Source: Streptomyces inhibens | GTDB lineage: Bacteria; Actinomycetota; Actinomycetes; Streptomycetales; Streptomycetaceae | NCBI RefSeq assembly: GCF_003389455.1 | Contig: NZ_QUAC01000011.1 | Coordinates: 1-64,000 of the forward strand | Length of the DNA: 64,000 nucleotides | Direction: 5' to 3' | Part shown: in pieces, positions 58,265 to 64,000 of the stretch | Position numbering within the stretch: position 1 is the first letter of the stretch | How the letters are laid out: each line of letters opens with the position of its first letter | Position numbers and translations under genes: made by a program | Notes under the pieces: model-generated | The model's database searches: none | What the model saw: the letters and a program-made list of their open reading frames with translations, nothing else | What the model was told of the DNA's origin: nothing

Positions 58265-60663
58265 CCCGGGCCTGGACCTGGTCGTACGAGGGGTACGACG
58301 CGGGCGCGGAACGGCTGCGCGAAACGCTGTGCGCGCTGGGCAACGGCTACTTCGTCACCCGCGGCGCGGCCTCCGAGGTGCTCTCCGGACCCGCGCACTA
58401 CCCGGGTACCTACGCGGCCGGCTGCTACAACCGGCTCACCTCCATCGTGGCGGGCCGGCCCATCGAGAACGAGGACATCGTCAACCTGCCCAACTGGCTC
58501 CCGCTGCGCTACCGGATCTGCCCCACCGACGCCGCTCCGGGACCCTGGCTCTCCCCCGACCACCCCCAACTGACCAACCACCGGCAGACCCTGGACCTGC
58601 GGCACGGCACCCTGACGTGCTGGTCGGTCTACAAGGACGAGGCCGGCCGGCGGCTGAGCGTGGAGCAGTGCCGTCTGGTGCACATGGGCGAACCCCATCT
58701 GGCGGCGCTGCGCACGGCGTTCACGGCCGAGGGGTGGGCGGGCTCGGTGGAGGTGGAGTCGGGGATCGACGGCGCGGTCCGCAATGCCGGCGTGGCGCGC
58801 TACCACGGTCTGGCGGACCAGCATCTGACGGGCTGGGACACCGGGAGCGAGCAGGGTGACACGCTGTGGCTGAGCTGCCGCACCCTCGACTCGGACATCC
58901 GTATCGCGCTGGCCGCGCGGACCCGCACCCCCGCCGGCCGCGGCGGAACGCCCCGGACCCAGCTCAGCGCACTGCGGGCCTTCCACACGCTGTCGCTGCC
59001 CGTCACCTCCGGATCCACCACGGCCGTCGAGAAGACCGTGGCGCTCTACACCTCCCGTGACCCGGCGATCGAGAGCCCGCGGCACGCGGCCGTCGACTGC
59101 GCGCTACGGGCCCCGCACTTCCGGCGGCTGCGGGCCTCGCACCGGCGCGCCTGGGAAGAGCTGTGGCGGCAGGCCAAGCTCGACGTCCCCGGAGACGCGG
59201 GCCGGATTCTGCGTCTGCACCTCTTCCATGTGCTCCAGACCCTCTCGCCGCACACCGCCGATCTCGATGTCGGGGTACCGGCGCGGGGCCTGCACGGCGA
59301 GGCGTACCGCGGGCACGTCTTCTGGGACGAGCTGTTCGTGCTGCCGTTCTTGAACCTGCACCTCCCGCAGGTCTCCCAGGCCCTGCTCGAATACCGCTAC
59401 CGACGGCTGCCGGCCGCCTGCCTCGCGGCGCGCGAAGCCGGCCGGGCGGGCGCGATGTATCCCTGGCAGAGCGCCGGCGACGGCCGTGAGGAGACCCAGC
59501 AGCTCCATCTCAACCCACGCTCCGGCCGCTGGCTGCCCGACCACTCCCACCTCCAGCACCACGTCGGGTCGGCGATCGCGTACAACGTGTGGCAGTACGG
59601 GCAGGCCAGCGGCGACACGGAGTATCTGCACACCAAGGGTGCGGAGATGCTGCTGCAGATCGCCCGCTTCTGGGCCGCCGCCGCGGACTGGGACCCCGCC
59701 CTCGGCCGGTACCGCATCCGTGGCGTCGTCGGTCCCGACGAGTACCACGACGGCTACCCGGGAGCCGCGGAGCCGGGGGTGGACGACAACGCCTACACCA
59801 ACGTCACCGCCGCCTGGGTGCTGATGCGCGCCCTCGATCTGTGCCATACCCTCCCCGAGGCCCATCAGCGGCAGCTGTTCGAGCGGATCGAGCTCGCCCC
59901 GGACGAGCCGGAGCACTGGGACGACCTCACGCACCGGCTCCATGTGCCGTACCACCACGGCGTGATCAGCCAGTTCGCCGGCTACGAGGACCTCGCCGAA
60001 CTCGACTGGGACGGCTACCGGCAGCGCTACGGCGACATCCGGCGACTGGACCGGATCCTGGAGGCCGAGGGCGACACGGTCAACCGCTACCAGGCGTCCA
60101 AACAGGCCGATGTGCTGATGCTGGGCTACCTCTTCTCGCCCGCGGAGCTCGCCTCGGTGTTCCGCCGGCTCGGCCACCCCCTCGACGACGACATCTGGCA
60201 CGCCACCGTCGAGTACTACCTGCGCCGCACCACCCACGGCTCCACCCTCAGCGCCCTGGTCCACGCCTGGGTGCTGGCCCGCGTACGCCGTCCCGACGCC
60301 TGGACGTACTGCGAGGAGGCGCTGACCGGGGACGTGGCGGACGTCCAGGGCGGCACCACGGCCGAGGGCATCCACCTGGGCGCGATGGCCGGCACCCTGG
60401 ACTTCGTCCAGCGCGGTATGACCGGTCTGGAGACCCGTGACCAGGCCCTCTGGCTCGATCCGGCGCCGCTGCCCGAGCTCTCGAAGTTCGGGGTACGCAT
60501 CCGCTACCGGCGCCACTGGGACATCGACCTGCGCATCCGTGCGGAGCAGGTACGGATCGAGGTACCGGCCTCCGAGAACGCCCCGGTGCGGGTGGAGCTG
60601 CGCGACCGGTCGTTCGCCATCGCCCCCGGCACGACCCGCCGGCTCGACCTCCCCGACGACTGA
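58261..60663 (+). CDS. GH65 glycoside phosphorylase/hydrolase
   Basis: An 800-residue GH65 family enzyme (maltose, trehalose or kojibiose phosphorylase type). The N-terminal beta-sandwich starts WTWSYEGYDAGAERLRETLCALGNGYFVTRGAA. The catalytic domain has the acid Glu in VVGPDEYHDG and the phosphate-binding RTTHGSTLSALVHAW. The presence of STLS favours phosphorolysis over hydrolysis. Its exact sugar cannot be told. Coupled to the HAD gene upstream. Confidence 0.92.
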   Translation: MTRAWTWSYEGYDAGAERLRETLCALGNGYFVTRGAASEVLSGPAHYPGTYAAGCYNRLTSIVAGRPIENEDIVNLPNWLPLRYRICPTDAAPGPWLSPDHPQLTNHRQTLDLRHGTLTCWSVYKDEAGRRLSVEQCRLVHMGEPHLAALRTAFTAEGWAGSVEVESGIDGAVRNAGVARYHGLADQHLTGWDTGSEQGDTLWLSCRTLDSDIRIALAARTRTPAGRGGTPRTQLSALRAFHTLSLPVTSGSTTAVEKTVALYTSRDPAIESPRHAAVDCALRAPHFRRLRASHRRAWEELWRQAKLDVPGDAGRILRLHLFHVLQTLSPHTADLDVGVPARGLHGEAYRGHVFWDELFVLPFLNLHLPQVSQALLEYRYRRLPAACLAAREAGRAGAMYPWQSAGDGREETQQLHLNPRSGRWLPDHSHLQHHVGSAIAYNVWQYGQASGDTEYLHTKGAEMLLQIARFWAAAADWDPALGRYRIRGVVGPDEYHDGYPGAAEPGVDDNAYTNVTAAWVLMRALDLCHTLPEAHQRQLFERIELAPDEPEHWDDLTHRLHVPYHHGVISQFAGYEDLAELDWDGYRQRYGDIRRLDRILEAEGDTVNRYQASKQADVLMLGYLFSPAELASVFRRLGHPLDDDIWHATVEYYLRRTTHGSTLSALVHAWVLARVRRPDAWTYCEEALTGDVADVQGGTTAEGIHLGAMAGTLDFVQRGMTGLETRDQALWLDPAPLPELSKFGVRIRYRRHWDIDLRIRAEQVRIEVPASENAPVRVELRDRSFAIAPGTTRRLDLPDD

Positions 60664-60766
60664 CGGGGACCGACCGGCCCCCTCCGGCTTGGCCCGCACG
60701 GCCCTGGCGGCCCACCACGTCGGGCGTTTTTCATGGTGGCATGGGCCTGAGACCGAGTCATGGAGA

Positions 60767-60806
60767 CCGGATCGTACGGACAGGTGCCGGATCGTACGGA
60801 CAGGTG
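60767..60806 (+). repeat. Perfect 20-bp tandem duplication in front of the STAS gene
   Basis: CCGGATCGTACGGACAGGTG occurs twice without a gap, at 60767-60786 and 60787-60806, ending 7 bp before the STAS start at 60813. If an upstream ATG at 60741 were used, the repeat would be coding. Confidence 0.9.
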
Positions 60807-60812
60807 AGAGCC

Positions 60813-61232
60813 ATGATGCTGCGGCAGCCGACGAATGGCGGGACAGGGCGTTCCCTGGGCGCGCCGACCGTCGTCGAACTCTCCGGAGAGCTGGACTACG
60901 TGAGCGCAGCGCCCACCAATAGGCGCCTCGACCCCGTGACGGCCGGGATGCGGCCGCACATGGTGCTCGACCTGGACCGGGTCGACTTCCTCGACTGCGG
61001 CGGCATCGCGGTGCTGTGCCGGGCCCGCCGCCGGATCCGCGAACGCGGCGGCCGGCTGGCCCTGGTCGTCACCAACCCCCACTTCCGGTGGATCCTGCGG
61101 ACCGTCGGCCTCGGCGACAGCTTCGACATCCTGGACGGCGCGCCAAAGACCGCGGAGCGGCAACGGGAACCCGCGGTCAGCGGTGCGGGCCGCCCGCCGG
61201 CGGTTCCATCCCTCCTGCAACGGGACCGGTGA
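60813..61232 (+). CDS. STAS-domain (anti-anti-sigma-like) protein
   Basis: A 139-residue STAS protein (LSGELDYVSAAP, MVLDLDRVDFLDCGGIAVLCRARRRI). In SpoIIAA-type antagonists the motif is D-S-S-G with a phosphorylatable Ser; here it is D-C-G-G (residues 61-64), so the phosphate acceptor is missing. It may thus be a constitutive antagonist or act in another complex. The start at 60813 (MMLRQ) follows GAGAG; a longer form from 60741 would include the tandem repeat. It overlaps the convergent CBS-BON gene by 56 bp. Confidence 0.85.
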   Translation: MMLRQPTNGGTGRSLGAPTVVELSGELDYVSAAPTNRRLDPVTAGMRPHMVLDLDRVDFLDCGGIAVLCRARRRIRERGGRLALVVTNPHFRWILRTVGLGDSFDILDGAPKTAERQREPAVSGAGRPPAVPSLLQRDR

Positions 61233-61863
61233 CGTCGAATTCGACGTCCACGACACCCTCGACGGCCCGCACCAGACGCGCCGCGACCGGAATGAGCGAG
61301 GTGTCCCGGACCCGCCCGCTCAGCGTGACCACTCCGTCCACCACCGTGACCTGCAGCCCCTTGGCAAGCGCCGGGAAAAGGCGGCCCACGATCTCCTCGC
61401 GGACCTCCTGCGCCAGATCGTCGTCGGAGCGCAGAAAGACCTTCAGCAGATCGGCCCGGCTGACGATTCCCTGGAGCATCCCCCCGCCGTCCACGACCGG
61501 CAGCCGCTTCACCGACTTGTGCGCCATCGTCCGCGCGGCCTGGGCAAGAGTGGCATCGGCACGCACCGTGAGGGCCGGCGCGCTCATCAGCTCCCCCGCC
61601 GTCACCGCTCCGGCCTTGCGCACCTCATCGCTCCACCGCTGCTGCTCCAGCCGACTGGGGTCCGCGCCCCGGAACTCCTCCTTGGGCAGCAGATCGGCCT
61701 CGGAGACCACCCCGACCACCCGCCCCTCCCCGGCCAGCACCGGCAGCGCGCTGACCTTCCACTGCTCCATGGTCTCGACGATTTCCTTGAACCGCGCCTC
61801 CTCGCCGACCGCGACCACGGTCTGCGTCATCACATCACTGACGAGGTGCGGGGTGTGCCGCAT
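61177..61863 (-). CDS. CBS-domain pair plus BON-domain protein
   Basis: A 228-residue protein. The first CBS (about 5-65) has VSDVMTQTVVAVGEEARFKEIVETMEQWKVSALPVL; the second (about 85-145) has AGELMSAPALTVRADATLAQAARTMAHKSVKRLPVV. The C-terminal BON domain (about 150-220) has VTLSGRVRDTSLIPVAARLVRAVEGVVDV. CBS pairs bind adenine nucleotides; CBS proteins such as Rv2626c occur in DosR regulons. The start at ATG 61863 has GGAGGAGG. Its 3' end overlaps the STAS gene. Confidence 0.92.
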   Translation of the reverse strand: MRHTPHLVSDVMTQTVVAVGEEARFKEIVETMEQWKVSALPVLAGEGRVVGVVSEADLLPKEEFRGADPSRLEQQRWSDEVRKAGAVTAGELMSAPALTVRADATLAQAARTMAHKSVKRLPVVDGGGMLQGIVSRADLLKVFLRSDDDLAQEVREEIVGRLFPALAKGLQVTVVDGVVTLSGRVRDTSLIPVAARLVRAVEGVVDVEFDVTGPVAGGMEPPAGGPHR

Positions 61864-61946
61864 GATGCCTCCTCCGTGTACGGACTGCCGCCGTCTGCCC
61901 GACGTGACATCTCCAGCGTGAAAGGTCCGCGGCCCCGCGCAACAGG

Positions 61947-61978
61947 GGCCGACCGGCCTGTTCGCCCGCCGGTCGGCC
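61947..61978 (-). terminator. Hairpin terminator downstream of the collagenase gene
   Basis: GGCCGACCGGC at 61947-61957 pairs perfectly with GCCGGTCGGCC at 61968-61978 (11 bp, 10-nt loop), 14 bp past the collagenase stop on the minus strand. Confidence 0.8.
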
Positions 61979-61991
61979 GCCCGCTACGCGG

Positions 61992-64000
61992 TCACCGCCG
62001 CAGCGGCCCCTCGCAGCTGAAGTCCGCGGTGCCCGCCTGGCCCGAGGACCAGACGGTGGTCGGGCCGAAGGAGCAGTTCATGTCGGTGAGGTTGTTGGCG
62101 GCGGGCTTTGCGCGGTCGAGGAGGAAGTAGTCGACGGTTTCGGACATGTCCTTGAAGATCTGGCTGGGATCGCCGGAGTTGCCGAGGCGGGCGGTGATCC
62201 GGCCGGTGCACACGAAGCGGCCGTACGCCGGGTCGTTATTGTCCTTGCACGCGGGCGTGCTTGCGGTGGCCGCGGCGAAGGCGCTCCGCACCTCGTTCGC
62301 CTTGGCGAACTTCAGGGAGCGGTTGGGGGTGAACTTGGTGTTGGGGACGTACAGGTCGTCGACCTTGGCGATCTGGTCGTCGAGGAAGGCGTCGTACTGC
62401 TGCTGGAGCGCTGCGTCCGACCCCTGCTGGTTGCGCCAGGCATCGAAGGCGGCCGGATCGTTCTCCCGCAGATGCCTGTACATCTCCTGGAGTTTCCCCG
62501 GGTGGTCGCGCCACAGGAACTCGAAGAACGTGCCGGCGTAGTTGTAGAAGCGGAAGCCGTCGCCGTCGTAGGTCGCGTGCAGCAGCTGGTTGACGCTCAT
62601 CCGCGGGCCGCCGTTCGATGTGTCCGCGATGATGCCCTTGACGAGCGACCGGCGGACGGCGATGCCGTCGTCGCGGGTCGAGCCGTCGAAGAACTCGGCG
62701 CTGCCCTCGTCCATGGCGGTGGTGCGGTCGCCCTCGTACCAGGGGCCTTCGCCGAAGAAACCGGGCACGGCGAAGCGGCCGTTGAGGTAGTGGACGTACT
62801 CGTGCCGGAAGAGCTCTTCGAGGGTGAGGGTGGAGTCCTGGGGGACGCGGCGCTGGTAGGTGTAGAAGGTCGCGCCGTTCTCGATGTAGATGCCGCCGTT
62901 GTTGGTGCCCATGCCGGTGAGCAGCGGGTGGTAGATCTGGTAGTCGGCGCGCGAGGCGTACAGGACGATGTTGAGCGTGGTGTTGGGGTCGCCGTCCAGC
63001 GGCTTGTCGGTGCCGAGCACCCGGTGGAACTGCGCCCTGACCTGCTTGGAGGCGTAGTAGAGCTGGTCGACGGTGGCGCGGTCGAGGGCGGTGCGGACCT
63101 TGATGGCGCCGTTGTCGTAGGAGTACGTGTTCGGGAAGATCTTCTTCTCGATGTCCTCCTTGCACACGCCGTACGGCTTGCAGGCGTCGAAGGTGTTGAG
63201 CCACGAGGCGACCTTGGCCCAGGGCTCGCTGCCCTCGCCGAAGTTCCGGACGGCGGTGCCGAGAAGCGCACCGAGGTCCTTGACGATGTTCGGCCTCAGG
63301 GACTCGATCTCGCCGAACCGGCCGTACTCGCCGAGCGCGTCACGCACGACCCATGCGTTTTCGGTCCCCTTGAGGTGGGTGTAGTCCACGAAGGCCTTGA
63401 AGGTGGCGCGGTAGGCCGGGTCGGCGACGACCGCTGCCTGGAACTTGGCGTCCTGGTTGCCGGAGTAGACGCCGAGGTAGTTCAGCGAGAGAGCTGCGAG
63501 GGCGGCGCCGCCCCAGGCGCGGTTCTTGTTGGTGCCGGTGTGCTGCGGGTCCATGGTGGCCAGGACCTTCTTGACCAGGCCGAGTTGGTACTGACGTCCG
63601 CCCGGGCCCACGCCGTACAGGGCTTCCCGCAGGGTGTTGCCGTTCTCCGCGGTGGTGTCGAAGGTGTGGGCCGCGGCGCCGAAGGCGTCGACCGCGGCGC
63701 GTACCGCGTTGACGGTCTGTTCGTCGGTGGTGTCGATCTCGTCGTGGGAGAAGTCCTGGTACGCCACCGCGTGCAGATACGTGAACATCTCGTACAGGTG
63801 GCTGGTGTTCTTGCCGTCGTGGGCGGCGGCGAGACTGACGATGCGCCGGGCCACGGCCTGGACGTGGGCATCGGACATCACGGGTATGAGCCGGGGGTCC
63901 CAGTTCCAGACGAGCTTGCGCAGACAGTCGTCGGCGGTGACGGCGGGGTCGGCGAGGAAGTCCGCGAACCGCTCGGGGCCGAGGCCGGTGATCCCGTCGA
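61992..64000 (-). CDS. M9-family collagenase (partial, N-terminus beyond the window)
   Basis: The visible 668 codons lack the start, which lies beyond 64000. The M9 N-terminal activator domain (helical; SDAHVQAVARRIVSLAAAHDGKNTSHLYEMFTYLHA) is followed by the peptidase domain with the zinc motif RHEYVHYLNGRF and the downstream Glu in MDEGSAEFFDG. Secreted collagen-degrading enzyme; in Streptomyces such enzymes are exported, though the signal peptide is not visible here. There is no C-terminal collagen-binding or PKD repeat; the protein ends after a short Cys-containing region. Confidence 0.93.
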   Translation of the reverse strand, partial: DGITGLGPERFADFLADPAVTADDCLRKLVWNWDPRLIPVMSDAHVQAVARRIVSLAAAHDGKNTSHLYEMFTYLHAVAYQDFSHDEIDTTDEQTVNAVRAAVDAFGAAAHTFDTTAENGNTLREALYGVGPGGRQYQLGLVKKVLATMDPQHTGTNKNRAWGGAALAALSLNYLGVYSGNQDAKFQAAVVADPAYRATFKAFVDYTHLKGTENAWVVRDALGEYGRFGEIESLRPNIVKDLGALLGTAVRNFGEGSEPWAKVASWLNTFDACKPYGVCKEDIEKKIFPNTYSYDNGAIKVRTALDRATVDQLYYASKQVRAQFHRVLGTDKPLDGDPNTTLNIVLYASRADYQIYHPLLTGMGTNNGGIYIENGATFYTYQRRVPQDSTLTLEELFRHEYVHYLNGRFAVPGFFGEGPWYEGDRTTAMDEGSAEFFDGSTRDDGIAVRRSLVKGIIADTSNGGPRMSVNQLLHATYDGDGFRFYNYAGTFFEFLWRDHPGKLQEMYRHLRENDPAAFDAWRNQQGSDAALQQQYDAFLDDQIAKVDDLYVPNTKFTPNRSLKFAKANEVRSAFAAATASTPACKDNNDPAYGRFVCTGRITARLGNSGDPSQIFKDMSETVDYFLLDRAKPAANNLTDMNCSFGPTTVWSSGQAGTADFSCEGPLRR

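Overview
The window looks like Streptomyces chromosome. Base composition is very high in GC, GTG starts are common, Shine-Dalgarno sequences are purine-rich, and the content is typical of the genus: several SpoIIE-type phosphatases, PucR, PadR and TetR regulators, a VMAP/MoxR/SAV_2336 cassette, and a DevRS-like dormancy cluster. I saw no rRNA, tRNA, CRISPR array, insertion sequence or prophage. The genes at both ends are cut by the window edge: an MFS transporter on the left and an M9 collagenase on the right.

Layout. 1-9.3 kb: MFS transporter, a GAF-SpoIIE phosphatase, uppP, a BASS-type transporter, a PucR regulator and a PAS-GAF-SpoIIE-HATPase sensor phosphatase. 9.4-17 kb: an unusual repeat-containing two-RCK channel-like protein, an amino-acid permease, two hypothetical proteins, an APH-type kinase and a HAD hydrolase. 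17.3-24.3 kb: an alpha-glucoside uptake operon on the minus strand (GH13 enzyme, binding protein, MalF-like and MalG-like permeases) followed by an orphan binding protein. 24.4-28.1 kb: a PadR-ABC-FtsX efflux operon. 28.2-34.8 kb: a small repeat-bearing hypothetical, an SDR/TetR/F420-type cluster with a shared operator, two small proteins, a FUSC-type membrane protein and a zinc alcohol dehydrogenase.

34.9-41.9 kb is the most interesting part. It is a tightly packed four-gene cassette: a Trypco1-like protein, a trypsin-VMAP-C fusion, a MoxR-type AAA ATPase, and a 1140-residue protein. The last joins a SAV_2336/vWA-like region, a catalytically degenerate protein kinase and a MinD-like domain with both P-loop lysines replaced. 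It belongs to the general class of VMAP-MoxR-vWA conflict systems, but its last protein appears to be an unusual architecture.

42-48.8 kb: a third SpoIIE-type sensor phosphatase leads directly into a XylFGH-like sugar ABC operon, then a COG0701 permease. 48.9-61.9 kb is a dormancy/hypoxia-like regulon: Acg-type nitroreductase, two universal stress proteins, DUF1876, nicotinate phosphoribosyltransferase, PPK2, a two-GAF DevS-like histidine kinase with a candidate heme histidine, a DevR-like regulator, a HAD/GH65 phosphorylase pair, a STAS protein and a CBS-BON protein. Most of these families have counterparts in the Mycobacterium tuberculosis DosR regulon. At least one DosR-box-like dyad lies in the cluster.
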